A stretch of 64,000 nucleotides of DNA from Aquipseudomonas ullengensis (GTDB taxonomy: Bacteria > Pseudomonadota > Gammaproteobacteria > Pseudomonadales > Pseudomonadaceae). The stretch lies in contig NZ_JACJUD010000004.1 in assembly GCF_014174475.1 (NCBI RefSeq), positions 434,001 through 498,000 of the forward strand. Direction: 5' to 3'. The notes under the pieces were generated by a model. That model had not been told where the DNA came from, made no database searches, and saw only the letters and a program-made list of their open reading frames with translations. Positions 10,741 to 19,780 of the stretch are shown piece after piece (within the stretch, counting starts at the first letter, position 1; each line of letters opens with the position of its first letter). Both the position numbers and the translations under genes were made by a program.

Positions 10741-11424
10741 CTAGAACCCGGCCAGATCGATCACCGCAAAACTGGCAACCACGGCATGGCCCGGCAGGTC
10801 GCCGCCATCGCGAGCCAGGCCGCAAGTCTGCATCCCCGCCTGCTGCGCGGCGTCCAGCTCCTGGACAATATCGGAAAGAAACAGAATCTCGTCAGCCGCC
10901 AGGCCAATGCTCTCGGCAATCCGCCGATAAGAGTCCGCCTCGCGCTTAGGCCCGCTACTGGTGTCGAAATAACCACTGAACAACGGCGTCAGGTCGCCCG
11001 CCTCGGAACAACCGAAGATCAGCTGCTGCGCCTGGATCGAACCGGACGAGTACACGTACAACCCATAGCCCTCCTCCTTCCAGCGCTTCAGCGCCTCCAC
11101 CGCATCCGGGTAGACATGGCCCTTGAGCTGGCCGGCCTGATAGCCCTCGGCCCAGATCATCCCCTGCAATGCCTTGAGCGGCGTGGCCTTGCGGTCTTCG
11201 ACGATCCAGCCCAGCAGTATCTCGATGACGCGAACCAGGTCGGCATCCGCCTCGCCACTTTCCACCCGTACGGCCTGCAGCTGCTCACGCACCAGAGGTT
11301 CATCGGCGTGATTCAGGACGAAATCCGGCAGATGCCGTGCGGCATAGGGAAACAGCACGTCGAAGACGAAACTTACCGCGCTGGTGGTGCCTTCGATATC
11401 GGTGAGGATGGCTTTGATCGGCAT
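10741..11424 (-). CDS. mtnC: Enolase-phosphatase E1 (methionine salvage)
   Basis: A 227-residue HAD-superfamily enzyme. It enolises 2,3-diketo-5-methylthiopentyl-1-phosphate and then dephosphorylates it to acireductone. The nucleophile motif is [10 protein letters not shown] (DxE in place of DxD, as in MtnC), followed by 'YVYSSGS' and '[13 protein letters not shown]'. The ATG at 11424 has a GGAG upstream. A longer frame to 11538 runs through an intergenic repeat and is not credible. It is the last gene of the mtnB-mtnD-mtnC direction, separated from mtnD by 138 bp. Confidence 0.95.
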   Translation of the reverse strand: MPIKAILTDIEGTTSAVSFVFDVLFPYAARHLPDFVLNHADEPLVREQLQAVRVESGEADADLVRVIEILLGWIVEDRKATPLKALQGMIWAEGYQAGQLKGHVYPDAVEALKRWKEEGYGLYVYSSGSIQAQQLIFGCSEAGDLTPLFSGYFDTSSGPKREADSYRRIAESIGLAADEILFLSDIVQELDAAQQAGMQTCGLARDGGDLPGHAVVASFAVIDLAGF

Positions 11425-11470
11425 AGATGACTCCAGATGAAACACCAATGATGTGCCCGTCATCCGGCTA

Positions 11471-11543
11471 CGTAGGGTGGATGGCGCTTCATCCATCCAC
11501 CATGACTTGGCATTGGTGGACGCTAAAGCGTCGTCCACCTTAC
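11471..11543. repeat. Intergenic inverted repeat, GTAGGGTGGAT family
   Basis: The left arm at 11471-11488 begins CGTAGGGTGGATGGCGCT and the right arm at 11528-11543 is its imperfect complement. It lies in the 138-bp gap between mtnD and mtnC. A related element, with TAGGGTGGATGACGCT, is found at 58861-58931. Confidence 0.65.
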
Positions 11544-11562
11544 AAAATGGCCCTGCGCCGGA

Positions 11563-12108
11563 TCAGTCTTCCAGGCGCGGAAAGCGGCTGGCGATGTCGG
11601 CGCCGGTGAAGTTGGCCACCCAGCCCTCGGGATTATTGAACAGGCGGATCGCCACGAAATGCGGGAATTCGCCCATGTCGAACCAGTGGCGGGTGCCGGC
11701 CGGTACCGAGATCAGGTCGTTCTTCTCACAAAGCACGGCGTACACGTAGTCGTCGATATGCAGGGTGAACAAGCCGCGACCGGCGACGAAGAAACGCACC
11801 TCGTCCTCGCCGTGGCGGTGCTCGTCGAGGAACTTGGCGCGCAGTTCGTCCTTCTGCGGATGGCTTTTATCCAGGCTGACCACATCGACCGTGACGTAGC
11901 CACGCTCGGCCATCAGCTGGTCGATCTGCGCACGGTAGGCGGCGATCACCTCGTCCTGGCTGGCCCCCGGCAGGACCTTGGTACTGGCCTGCCAGCGCTC
12001 GAAGCGCACGCCGACTTCGCCCAGGGTGCTGGCGATGTCTTCCAGGTGGGTCAGCATCTTGTTCGGCACGTCCGGGCTGGACTGGTGGTAAACGGTCAGG
12101 CTGCTCAT
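11563..12108 (-). CDS. mtnD: Acireductone dioxygenase MtnD
   Basis: A 181-residue cupin enzyme. It oxidises acireductone to the 2-oxo-acid precursor of methionine plus formate (Fe form), or off-pathway products (Ni form). The metal-binding motif is seen in 'EHRHGEDEVRFFVAGRG' (HxHxxxxE-type), with a further His in 'GTRHWFDMGE'. The ATG at 12108 begins MSSLTVYHQ, while upstream in-frame codons lack a ribosome site. It lies 23 bp downstream of mtnB on the same strand and is followed by mtnC. Confidence 0.95.
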   Translation of the reverse strand: MSSLTVYHQSSPDVPNKMLTHLEDIASTLGEVGVRFERWQASTKVLPGASQDEVIAAYRAQIDQLMAERGYVTVDVVSLDKSHPQKDELRAKFLDEHRHGEDEVRFFVAGRGLFTLHIDDYVYAVLCEKNDLISVPAGTRHWFDMGEFPHFVAIRLFNNPEGWVANFTGADIASRFPRLED

Positions 12109-12131
12109 GGCGATGTCCTCTGCGGGATGCT

Positions 12132-12743
12132 TTAGCGCTGCAAGGCGCGAACTTTCAGTTCGCACTCGAACAGGAATTCAAAGGCTTCGATCTGGCGCAG
12201 GGCGTCGCTCATCTGCGCGCCCCAGGTATACAGGCCGTGGCCACGGATCAGGTAGCCGACGCAGTCGGGGTGCTGGTCGAGCCAGAGCTGCACCCTGGAC
12301 GCCAGGCGGGCGATGTCCTGATCGTTGTCGAAGATCGGCACTTCGACCTGGCATTCATGGGTACTGATGCCGGTGAAGGCCTTCTGCAGCTCGTAGTCGG
12401 CGAACACCAGCGAATCGGCCAGGGTCAGGCGCGAGAGCACCGTGGCGTTGACCGAGTGAGTGTGCAGCACCGCGCCGATCCCGGCCTGCCAGCGGTACAG
12501 CTGGGTGTGCAGCAGGGTTTCCGCCGAGGGCTTCTTGCCCGGTTCCAGGCTGTTGCCGTCGAGATCGGTGGCCAACACGTCGTCCGGGCCGAGCTGGCCC
12601 TTGTGCTTGCCGGAGACGGTGAGCAGCGCCTGATCAAAGCTCAGGCGCGCCGAATAGTTGCTGCTGGTGGCCGGCGACCAGCCGCGACCATAGAGAAAAC
12701 GCCCGGCCTCGATAATCTGCTCGGCGAGTTGTTCACGCTTCAT
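12132..12743 (-). CDS. mtnB: Methylthioribulose-1-phosphate dehydratase MtnB
   Basis: A 203-residue class II aldolase-fold zinc enzyme that dehydrates 5-methylthioribulose-1-phosphate in methionine salvage. Motifs are 'GWSPATSSNYSARL' at the N-terminus, zinc ligands in 'LHTHSVNA' and a later His in 'LIRGHGLYTWG'. The ATG at 12743 overlaps the stop of the upstream MFS gene (ATGA), so translation is coupled. An open frame running on to 13265 is a shadow of the MFS gene and is not part of this protein. Confidence 0.95.
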   Translation of the reverse strand: MKREQLAEQIIEAGRFLYGRGWSPATSSNYSARLSFDQALLTVSGKHKGQLGPDDVLATDLDGNSLEPGKKPSAETLLHTQLYRWQAGIGAVLHTHSVNATVLSRLTLADSLVFADYELQKAFTGISTHECQVEVPIFDNDQDIARLASRVQLWLDQHPDCVGYLIRGHGLYTWGAQMSDALRQIEAFEFLFECELKVRALQR

Positions 12744-13894
12744 GCCTGTTCCTCGCGCAATCGAAGGGCAATGATAAGGGTCGCAGCCAATGCGACCAAG
12801 CTGGCGATGGCAAAGGTCCAGGTCGGCCCCAGGCTGCTCCAGCTGTAGCCGGAATACAGCGCACCCAGCGCCCCGCCGATGCCGGCCATGGCCGCATACA
12901 GCGCCTGCCCCTGGCCTTGCTGCCTGGCACCGAAGCTGCGCTGGACGAAATGAATGGCCGCCGCATGGAAGCTGCCGAAGGTGGCCGCATGCATCAACTG
13001 GGCAAACAGCAGTACCGCCAGGTGATCGGCCAAGGTGCCCAGCAGCAACCAGCGCAGCGCGGCCAGGGCAAAACTGGCCGCCAGCACCTGGCGCAGGGAA
13101 AAGCGCGCCAGGATCCGCGTCATGAACAGGAACAGCACGATCTCCGCCACCACACCCAGCGCCCACAGCAGGCCGATCACGCCCGGCGTGTAGCCGAGCG
13201 ACTCCAGGTGAATGCTGAGAAAGGTGTAGTACGGCCCGTGGGACATCTGCATCAACCCCACGCACAGGTAGAAGGCCAGCACACCGGGCCGTCGCAACTG
13301 GGCCAGGAAGCCGCCCTCGCCTGCCTCATTGCTCCTGGCCAGCGGCGTGGCATTGGGTACCCAGAAGCTGCTCAAGGCGATACCGGCGATGATCAGCAGC
13401 AACGCCCAGGGATAGATCGCCAGGCTGTACAGCTCGAACAGCTTGCCGAGGCCGACCACGGTGAGAATGAAGCCGATCGAGCCCCACAGGCGGATCTGCG
13501 AGTAACGCGCCGTCTGCTCGCGCAGATGCGCCAGGGTGATTACCTCAAATTGCGGCAGCACCGCGTGCCAGAAGAAGGCATGCAGGGCCATCACCAGAGC
13601 GAGCCAGGCGTAACTCTGGTCGACGAAGATCAGGCACAGGCTGAGCAAGGTGCAGACCGCCCCGAAACGCACGATGCGCAGGCGCTGGCCACTGCGGTCG
13701 CCGAGCCAGCCCCACAGGTTGGGCGCCACGCAGCGCATCAGCATGGGAATGGCCACCAGCTCGCCGATGCGCGCCGGGCTGAAACCGAGGAAGTCGAAGT
13801 ACAACGCCAGAAAGGGTGCCGTGGCACCCAGCAGGGCGAAGTAGAACAGGTAGAAGCCGGACAGGCGCCAGTAAGGCAGCGCAGCTGTCGTCAC
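12740..13894 (-). CDS. MFS transporter coupled to mtnB and aroC
   Basis: A 384-residue inner-membrane carrier with 12 predicted helices, of the HcaT/PhpT-like MFS_1 type ('[16 protein letters not shown]', '[17 protein letters not shown]'). The start is a GTG at 13894 within the aroC stop (GTGA overlap), and its stop overlaps mtnB. This arrangement makes aroC, the transporter and mtnB translationally coupled. As I recall, the same order occurs in P. aeruginosa. The substrate is unknown. Transport of a methylthio sugar or a related intermediate is a guess based on position. Confidence 0.85.
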   Translation of the reverse strand: MTTAALPYWRLSGFYLFYFALLGATAPFLALYFDFLGFSPARIGELVAIPMLMRCVAPNLWGWLGDRSGQRLRIVRFGAVCTLLSLCLIFVDQSYAWLALVMALHAFFWHAVLPQFEVITLAHLREQTARYSQIRLWGSIGFILTVVGLGKLFELYSLAIYPWALLLIIAGIALSSFWVPNATPLARSNEAGEGGFLAQLRRPGVLAFYLCVGLMQMSHGPYYTFLSIHLESLGYTPGVIGLLWALGVVAEIVLFLFMTRILARFSLRQVLAASFALAALRWLLLGTLADHLAVLLFAQLMHAATFGSFHAAAIHFVQRSFGARQQGQGQALYAAMAGIGGALGALYSGYSWSSLGPTWTFAIASLVALAATLIIALRLREEQA

Positions 13895-14982
13895 AGCTGG
13901 CCAAGTACCGGAGTGCTCACCTGCACGCCTGCGTTCTGCGCACGATGGCGCAGCAGGTGGTCAAGCAGGACGATGGCCATCATCGCCTCGGCGATCGGCG
14001 TGGCGCGAATGCCGACGCAGGGGTCATGGCGACCCTTGGTGATCACCTCGACCGGATTGCCGTCGACATCGATGGAACGCCCCGGGGTGGTGATGCTGGA
14101 GGTCGGCTTGAGCGCCAGGTGAGCGACGATCGGCTGACCGGAGGAAATACCGCCGAGGATGCCGCCGGCATTGTTCGACAGGAAACCGTCCGGCGTCATT
14201 TCATCGCGGTGCTCGGTACCACGCTGGGCCACCGAGGCGAAACCGGCACCGATTTCCACGCCCTTGACCGCGTTGATGCTCATCAGAGCATGGGCCAGCT
14301 CGGCGTCCAGGCGGTCGAAGATTGGCTCGCCGAGGCCCGGCATCACGCCTTCGGCAACCACGGTGATCTTCGCGCCGACCGAGTCCTGGTCGCGGCGCAG
14401 CTGGTCCATGTAGGCCTCCAGCTCCGGCACCTTGTCCGGGTCGGGGCTGAAGAAAGCGTTCTGCTCGACGCTGTCCCAGGTCTTGAACGGAATCTCGATC
14501 GGGCCGAGTTGGCTCATGTAGCCGCGCACGCTGATGCCGAAAGCGGCCAGCACCTTCTTGGCGATAGCGCCGGCGGCGACGCGCATGGCGGTTTCGCGGG
14601 CCGAGCTACGGCCGCCGCCACGGTAGTCGCGGATGCCGTACTTATGGTGGTAGGTGTAGTCGGCATGGGCCGGGCGGAACAGATCCTTGATCGCCGAGTA
14701 GTCCTTGGACTTCTGGTCGGTGTTGCGGATCAGCAGGCCGATGGCGCAACCGGTGGTCTTGCCCTCGAATACCCCGGCCAGGATCTCGACTTCGTCGTCT
14801 TCCTGGCGCTGGGTGGTGTGGCGACTGGTGCCTGGCTTGCGGCGGTCGAGGTCGCGCTGCAGGTCGTCCAAGGACAGCTCGATGCCCGGCGGGCAACCGT
14901 CGACGATGGCAACCAAGGCCGGGCCATGGCTCTCGCCAGCAGTGGTGACGGTGAACAGCTTGCCGTAAGTATTGCCGGACAT
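13891..14982 (-). CDS. aroC: Chorismate synthase AroC
   Basis: The 363-residue FMN-dependent enzyme converts 5-enolpyruvylshikimate-3-phosphate to chorismate, the last common step of aromatic biosynthesis. Family signatures are [18 protein letters not shown], '[20 protein letters not shown]'-type sequence (here [14 protein letters not shown]) and '[14 protein letters not shown]'. Length is normal. It heads the run aroC-MFS-mtnB-mtnD-mtnC and overlaps the MFS start by four bases. The divergent 15.1-kb gene starts about 160 bp away. Confidence 0.97.
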   Translation of the reverse strand: MSGNTYGKLFTVTTAGESHGPALVAIVDGCPPGIELSLDDLQRDLDRRKPGTSRHTTQRQEDDEVEILAGVFEGKTTGCAIGLLIRNTDQKSKDYSAIKDLFRPAHADYTYHHKYGIRDYRGGGRSSARETAMRVAAGAIAKKVLAAFGISVRGYMSQLGPIEIPFKTWDSVEQNAFFSPDPDKVPELEAYMDQLRRDQDSVGAKITVVAEGVMPGLGEPIFDRLDAELAHALMSINAVKGVEIGAGFASVAQRGTEHRDEMTPDGFLSNNAGGILGGISSGQPIVAHLALKPTSSITTPGRSIDVDGNPVEVITKGRHDPCVGIRATPIAEAMMAIVLLDHLLRHRAQNAGVQVSTPVLGQL

Positions 14983-15149
14983 GCAGAAAGCTCCGCGAGG
15001 ACCTGAACGAGGGGGCGCCAGTATACCCGTGGTGCCCGGTCAGTTCACCCTTGCAACCCGACTTGCGCACGACTGGCCGTCTGCCAGCCTGAAGTTGTCG
15101 GCAAAACCGCCGATAATGCAGATGCCACAGTGGCCCAGAGATGCCATCG

Positions 15150-15932
15150 ATGACCGACACCAACACCCAACAGCCCGCCGAGCCTACCGCCGAAGCGCCC
15201 CAGGTACATCCCTGGCATGATCTGCCGGCCGAACAGTTCCGCCTGCTACGCCTGGCGCCACTACCCACCGACCGCAGTACCGGTGCGCGGCCGCTACGCT
15301 TTGTCCAACTGGGGCGCGTCGAGCGCAACAGCGAGGAACTCAGCCTGCTGCGCCTGAACGTCGAGCTGCCCGGCCAACGCCTGCACCACGGGCATAACCA
15401 GCTGGAAATCTGGGCCGACCACCGCACTCGACAAGTGCGCTTCGGTACGAGCCACAGCCTGCATATCGAGCCACTGAACCGCGGTATCGGGCGTTTTCTC
15501 CTGGCCCAGGGCATTCAGTGGGCCCGCCAGCGCTGGAGCAGTTATACGCTCGAGGGAGGGCCGCTGGCGGCCAAGGACGTACACAACGAAGAGGCTCGCC
15601 TGCTACGCGACCACTTCCTGCATGCCCAGGGCTTCAAGGTCGAGTACCAGGACCTGGCACAGATGAAGGCCAGCTACGCTGCCGGCCGGGTCAGTGAACT
15701 GAGCCCGGAGTGGAATCGCGAGAAGCTGCAGGTCCTTGAACTGCTGGATGTGGCCGCCATGCTGCAACAGGCGGATCAGAACCTGCATGAGCAGGAAGTG
15801 AAGATCGGCAAACTGGAGCGGCGTCTCGATCGACTCAAGCGTGAAGACAGCAGCCTGCGCTTCACCATCGCCTGCCTAGTAGCACTGGCGTTGTTCCAGG
15901 CTGGGCTGCTGATCTGGATCGCCACCCGCTGA
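15150..15932 (+). CDS. Hypothetical protein with coiled coil and C-terminal membrane anchor
   Basis: About 260 residues, and I do not recognise the family. The N-terminal two-thirds is soluble alpha/beta. Residues around 195-235 form a heptad-like coiled coil ('LHEQEVKIGKLERRLDRLKRE'-type), followed directly by one hydrophobic helix and the C-terminal TR, so it should be tail-anchored in the inner membrane. The start is ambiguous between ATG 15141 and ATG 15150. AGAG at 15137-15140 fits the latter better. It lies between aroC and prmB and probably has its own promoter. Confidence 0.75.
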   Translation: MTDTNTQQPAEPTAEAPQVHPWHDLPAEQFRLLRLAPLPTDRSTGARPLRFVQLGRVERNSEELSLLRLNVELPGQRLHHGHNQLEIWADHRTRQVRFGTSHSLHIEPLNRGIGRFLLAQGIQWARQRWSSYTLEGGPLAAKDVHNEEARLLRDHFLHAQGFKVEYQDLAQMKASYAAGRVSELSPEWNREKLQVLELLDVAAMLQQADQNLHEQEVKIGKLERRLDRLKREDSSLRFTIACLVALALFQAGLLIWIATR

Positions 15933-16040
15933 CGGAGTGGCGATCGGCTGGGCGACATTGCAGCAACAGCCTTAGCCCGTTGCGCCGTGCCCGACGCGAG
16001 CTCGCTAGACCTACAACCCCGCGCTCAGGTCAGCGCTCAG

Positions 16041-16072
16041 CCGTTCAGCCGTTCAGCCGTTCAGCCGTTCAG
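16041..16072. repeat. Tandem repeat, four copies of CCGTTCAG
   Basis: Four exact copies of the 8-bp unit CCGTTCAG run from 16041 to 16072, preceded by degenerate copies. The repeat contains the prmB stop codon (16061-16063) on the minus strand. Because the unit is not a multiple of three, changes in copy number could move the stop frame. Confidence 0.9.
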
Positions 16073-16975
16073 GCGCGAGCGGAACAACTCCTGATGCTCG
16101 CTGCACTGCTTGGCAGCCAGGAGGAACACGCCGTGGCCGCCCTGCTCGAACTCCAGCCAGGTGAAGTCGACTTCCGGGTACAGCGCCTCGACATGCACCT
16201 GGCTGTTGCCCACCTCGATGATCAGCAGGCCTTTCTCGGTCAGATGATCGGCAGCCTCGGCCAGCATGCGCCGCACCAGGTCCAGGCCATCGTCGCCGCA
16301 AGCCAGGCCCAGCTCAGGCTCGTGGTGGTATTCGGCCGGCATGTCGGCGAAGTCCTCGGCATCCACATAAGGTGGATTGGACACGATCAGGTCGAAGCGC
16401 TGCCCCGGCAACCCGCCGAAACCGTCGCCTTGCACCGTATACACGCGCGCTTCCAGCTCGTGCCGCTCGATGTTCTGGTTGGCCACTTCGAGGGCATCGT
16501 AAGACAGGTCGGCCAGCACCACTTCCGCCTCGGGGAAGGCATGGGCACAGGCGATACCGATGCAGCCCGAGCCGGTGCACAGGTCGAGAATCCGCGCCGG
16601 CTCGGCCGGTAGCCAGGGAGCGAACTGCGCGCCAATCAGCTCGGCAATCGGCGAGCGTGGCACCAGCACGCGCTCGTCGACCAAAAATGGCAAGCCGCAG
16701 AACCAGGCCTCACCCAACAGGTAGGCCGTCGGCACACGCTCCTCGATACGCCGACGGATCAGCTCCAGCAGATACGACTGCTCATCCTCCTCCAGGCGGC
16801 AATCGAGGTAGGCATCGGCCACTTCCCACGGCAGATGCACAGCACCCAGAACCAGCTGCCGGGCATCGTCCCAGGCATTGTCGGTACCGTGTCCGAAGAA
16901 CAGGTCGGCTTCGTGGAAACGGCTGACAGCCCAGCGAATATGGTCGCGCAGGGTGCGCAAGCGGGATTGGGACAC
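16061..16975 (-). CDS. prmB: Ribosomal protein L3 glutamine methyltransferase PrmB
   Basis: A 304-residue SAM-dependent methyltransferase that N5-methylates a Gln of 50S protein L3. Motifs are '[16 protein letters not shown]' (SAM motif I) and the catalytic [11 protein letters not shown]. The N-terminal region, with '[18 protein letters not shown]', is typical of PrmB. The start is a GTG at 16975: GGAG lies eight bases upstream, and the longer frame offers no usable start nearby. The C-terminal residues and stop are encoded by a tandem octamer repeat. Confidence 0.93.
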   Translation of the reverse strand: MSQSRLRTLRDHIRWAVSRFHEADLFFGHGTDNAWDDARQLVLGAVHLPWEVADAYLDCRLEEDEQSYLLELIRRRIEERVPTAYLLGEAWFCGLPFLVDERVLVPRSPIAELIGAQFAPWLPAEPARILDLCTGSGCIGIACAHAFPEAEVVLADLSYDALEVANQNIERHELEARVYTVQGDGFGGLPGQRFDLIVSNPPYVDAEDFADMPAEYHHEPELGLACGDDGLDLVRRMLAEAADHLTEKGLLIIEVGNSQVHVEALYPEVDFTWLEFEQGGHGVFLLAAKQCSEHQELFRSRLNG

Positions 16976-17120
16976 AGTGAATACTCCAGGACGGGGGCGC
17001 GATTCTAGCCGCAAGCGTGCCCGATTTGCCTTGCTCGATCAGGTGGATTTACTGCAAATGGTTCACAGATAGCTCTGGCAAGCAGAGAATAGACGGATCG
17101 CCGTACCAGGAGCCTGCGAC

Positions 17121-17714
17121 ATGTCCGATGCCAAAACCATGTTCCAACTGACTGGCCGTGGTTATGCGCCAGCCACGCTGGGCAAGGCCACCTTGCTGAT
17201 CATCGATGCCCAGGAGGAATACCGCAGCGGTGTCCTGCAGTTGCCCGACGTGGACGCTGCCAGTGCCGAAATCGCCCTTCTGCTCAACGCCGCCCGCAAG
17301 CTCGGCGCGCCGGTGGTGCATGTGCGTCACCTCGGCATCCCCGGCGGCCTGCTCGACCCACAAGGCCCGCGCGGGCACTTCCTCGAAGGCCTGGCGCCAC
17401 AACCCGGCGAACCGGTCGTGGAGAAACGCCTGCCTAATGCCTTCAGCAACACGGAGCTGCATGAACACCTACAGCGCCTCGGCCACCTCGACCTGATCGT
17501 CTGCGGCTTCATGACCCACTCCAGCATCAGCACCACGGTGCGCGCCGCCAAGGACTACGGCTACCGCTGCACCCTGGTGGAAACCGCCTGCGCCACCCGT
17601 GACGTGCCCTATGCTGGCGAGCTGATTCCGGCGCGCCAACTGCAACGCATGGAGATGGCCGCCCTGGCCGACAATTTCGCCATCGTGGTGCCCCAGGCCA
17701 ACGCATTGTTGTAA
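17121..17714 (+). CDS. Isochorismatase-fold cysteine-hydrolase family protein, Cys replaced
   Basis: A 197-residue protein of the isochorismatase-like hydrolase fold. The catalytic Asp is in 'LLIIDAQEEYRSG' and the Lys in 'VVEKRLPNAF'. In the nucleophile loop, where most relatives have TxxCVxxT, it reads CGFMTHSSISTTVRAA. The aligned position is therefore Ser, not Cys, as in the true isochorismatase branch where Cys is also absent. Substrate unknown. It has an AGGAG ribosome site. In P. aeruginosa I recall a homologue in the same place beside prmB. Confidence 0.85.
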   Translation: MSDAKTMFQLTGRGYAPATLGKATLLIIDAQEEYRSGVLQLPDVDAASAEIALLLNAARKLGAPVVHVRHLGIPGGLLDPQGPRGHFLEGLAPQPGEPVVEKRLPNAFSNTELHEHLQRLGHLDLIVCGFMTHSSISTTVRAAKDYGYRCTLVETACATRDVPYAGELIPARQLQRMEMAALADNFAIVVPQANALL

Positions 17715-17797
17715 GGAGATGTTGGTTTGACCCTGGCCGGTCGGAACCCTGGCGGTATTGACCGGTCATAGCGCCGATAACCGAAGAGGAAATCGGA

Positions 17798-18121
17798 ATG
17801 AAGCTTCCCGATGGGTTCGACGCCCGCCGCTTGCGTGAACGCGGCCCCGCCATCTGGCGCTGGCGCTTTCTTGCTGCTCTCGCCGCCCTGGGCGCCGCGT
17901 TCGGTGTGCTCTTGAGCATGGCCGGCGCTGCCACCCTGCTGGGTCGACCACCCGCCCTTGGCCCACTGAATGACAGCATTGGTGCTTCCATCAGCCTGGT
18001 ACTGGTCGGTCTGTTTCTGCTCTGGGGTGGAGTCAACGTCTGGCGCCGCAGCCGCCGTCGTCTGCGGCGCAACAACAACGACCTCAGCCTGTCGCCGCAA
18101 CTGCTGAAAAAACGTGGCTGA
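17798..18121 (+). CDS. Small membrane protein, unknown function
   Basis: 107 residues with two predicted membrane helices (about 24-48 and 62-80), a basic Arg-rich loop after the second helix (WRRSRRRLRR) and a polar C-terminus. The positive charge distribution puts both ends in the cytoplasm. I do not recognise a family. The ATG at 17798 follows GAGGAAATCGG. It lies between the isochorismatase-fold gene and the Smr gene, whose ORF begins before this one stops. Confidence 0.7.
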   Translation: MKLPDGFDARRLRERGPAIWRWRFLAALAALGAAFGVLLSMAGAATLLGRPPALGPLNDSIGASISLVLVGLFLLWGGVNVWRRSRRRLRRNNNDLSLSPQLLKKRG

Positions 18122-18155
18122 ACCCGTTAAACTGGCCTCTCCCGTGGAGGCTGCA

Positions 18156-18713
18156 ATGCAAGACGACGACCTTTCCCTGTTCAAATCCGCCGTACATGGC
18201 GTCAAGCAGATCAAGCACGACCGTGCCGACACCGGCAAACCCAGGGCCGACCGCCAGCGCCTGAACACCCTGCGCCAGGCCGCCACCGTGCGAACCGAGA
18301 GCATCAAGGTCGATGGCCTTTCCGACCAGTTCGTCATCGACGTCGGCGCCGAAGACGAACTCTACTGGGCCCGCGACGGTGTACAGGACGGCCAGATGCG
18401 CAAGCTCAAGGCCGGCCAGGTGCCCTTCGAAGGCAGCCTCGACCTGCACGGCATGAGTGTGGAAAAAGCTCGCGAAATCCTCTGGGACTTCTTCGCCGAA
18501 GCCGCGCGCATGGAAGTGCGCTGCGCCCGCGTCACCCACGGCAAGGCGGTGCGCACCGACGGCAAGCGGCCGATGATCAAGAGCCACGTCAACACCTGGC
18601 TGCGCCAGCACCCGCAGGTGCTGGGCTTCACCTCCTGCCTGCCCAAGCATGGCGGCACCGGCGCGGTCTACATCTTGCTCAAACGCACCATGCTCGACGG
18701 CCGCGACGAGTAA
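18156..18713 (+). CDS. Smr/MutS2-domain protein
   Basis: A 185-residue stand-alone Smr-domain protein. The conserved 'SLDLHGMSVEKARE' (LDxHG), 'VTHGKA' and 'HGGTGAVYILLK' motifs of the Smr nuclease domain occupy residues 90-178. The N-terminal part is charged and probably flexible. Smr proteins are nicking nucleases or RNA endonucleases linked to repair and ribosome rescue. The ATG at 18156 is preceded by GGAGG at optimal distance. The start 42 bases further upstream has none. Confidence 0.88.
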   Translation: MQDDDLSLFKSAVHGVKQIKHDRADTGKPRADRQRLNTLRQAATVRTESIKVDGLSDQFVIDVGAEDELYWARDGVQDGQMRKLKAGQVPFEGSLDLHGMSVEKAREILWDFFAEAARMEVRCARVTHGKAVRTDGKRPMIKSHVNTWLRQHPQVLGFTSCLPKHGGTGAVYILLKRTMLDGRDE

Positions 18714-18716
18714 CCC

Positions 18717-19265
18717 TCAAGCCGGGAAACGCGGCGCGTGGACCTCATGCTCCACGCGCAAGCCGTTCACCACGAACGACACCGCATGGTAGAAACCGAC
18801 CAACAGTAGGCACTCGATCAACTGCCCAGCGCTGAAATGCCGCTCTAGACGCAACCAGAGTTCATCTCCCACATGCGCGGTGTTGTGCAGCTCGTCGGCC
18901 AGTGCCAGCAACGCCTGCTCCGGAGGGCTCCACAAGGCGGGGTCGGTCGACGTGCTGCAAGTATCGGCAATCTGTTGCGGACTGAACCCGGCCTTGCCGG
19001 CAAACACCGCCACATGCACACCCCACTCGTACTCCGCGCCGCATAGCGCCGTTGCCCGCAGGATCAGCAGCTCGCGCTGACGCAGTTCGATGCTGCCATG
19101 ATCGAGCAAGCCACCAGCGATCAGGCGCTGCAGCACACGCGGGTTGTGCGCCATGCTGCGGAACAGTTTCAGCGGCGGCATGCCCGGTGGCATGACCTGA
19201 TCGAAAGCGGCCTGAACCTCATTGGCATAGGGCGGTTGCAGCGGCTGGACACGGGGCATAGACAT
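18717..19265 (-). CDS. Carboxymuconolactone decarboxylase (AhpD-like) family protein
   Basis: A 182-residue all-helical CMD-family protein. The core 'ELRQRELLILRATALCGAEYEWGVH' keeps the His and one Cys, but the AhpD redox pair CxxC is missing, so a peroxidase role like AhpD's is unlikely. A gamma-carboxymuconolactone decarboxylase-like or other lyase role is possible. It is divergent from an HxlR regulator with a clear inverted repeat in between, and so is probably that regulator's target. Confidence 0.85.
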   Translation of the reverse strand: MSMPRVQPLQPPYANEVQAAFDQVMPPGMPPLKLFRSMAHNPRVLQRLIAGGLLDHGSIELRQRELLILRATALCGAEYEWGVHVAVFAGKAGFSPQQIADTCSTSTDPALWSPPEQALLALADELHNTAHVGDELWLRLERHFSAGQLIECLLLVGFYHAVSFVVNGLRVEHEVHAPRFPA

Positions 19266-19287
19266 GGGCAGGACTCCTGTTTGGCTG

Positions 19288-19312
19288 TTATGCTACGAAA
19301 TAAGTAGCACAA
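19288..19312. promoter_or_regulatory. Candidate HxlR operator
   Basis: The inverted repeat TTATGCTAC-N7-GTAGCACAA has 8 of 9 matching positions in each arm. It lies in the 84-bp gap between the divergent CMD-family gene (start 19265) and the HxlR regulator (start 19350), where a shared operator would be expected. A further half-like GCTACT follows at about 19322. Confidence 0.5.
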
Positions 19313-19349
19313 CCCTAGGCCGCTACTAAAAAAGAAGCAAGGAGCTGCA

Positions 19350-19685
19350 ATGAGTTTTCCTCAGCCTGGCGACGTAGTGCGGGGCTCGACCACTGGCCGC
19401 CCGATCATGGCCCTGCTCGATCTCCTCGGTCGCCGCTGGTGTCTGCGTGTGCTGTGGGAGCTGCACCAGACCCCGGCCAGCTTTCGCGACCTGCAGGCGC
19501 GCTGCGAGGGCGTCTCGCCCTCGGTGCTCAATACCCGCCTGGGCGAGTTGCGCGAAGCGCAATTACTGGAAAACGGCGAGCGTGGCTACCAGCTGTCAGC
19601 ACTGGGTCAGGAACTCGTGCAGCAGTGCCTACCTCTGGCGCTATGGGCCGAAAACTGGGCTGCGCAACTGCCAGCGCGGCCATAA
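19350..19685 (+). CDS. HxlR-family winged-helix regulator
   Basis: A 111-residue MarR-like HxlR-family regulator. '[24 protein letters not shown]' and '[19 protein letters not shown]' form the winged helix, closing with '[17 protein letters not shown]'. Cys31 sits where several electrophile- and quinone-sensing HxlR members have a reactive Cys, so redox sensing is possible but inferred. It is divergent from the CMD-family gene and has an inverted repeat in the shared promoter region. Confidence 0.9.
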   Translation: MSFPQPGDVVRGSTTGRPIMALLDLLGRRWCLRVLWELHQTPASFRDLQARCEGVSPSVLNTRLGELREAQLLENGERGYQLSALGQELVQQCLPLALWAENWAAQLPARP

Positions 19686-19780
19686 AGCAGATCGCTCTGG
19701 CGCACAGCGCCCTTGCCAGCCCGGCAGCTGCGCCCTACCCTGCGCCTCTGCAAATTTTTGATAGTCCCACAGGTAGATCC

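Noticed and set aside
12132..13265. A 377-codon version of MtnB with a long N-terminal extension
   Set aside because: The extension is another frame of the MFS transporter; MtnB starts at ATG 12743 with a family-typical N-terminus.
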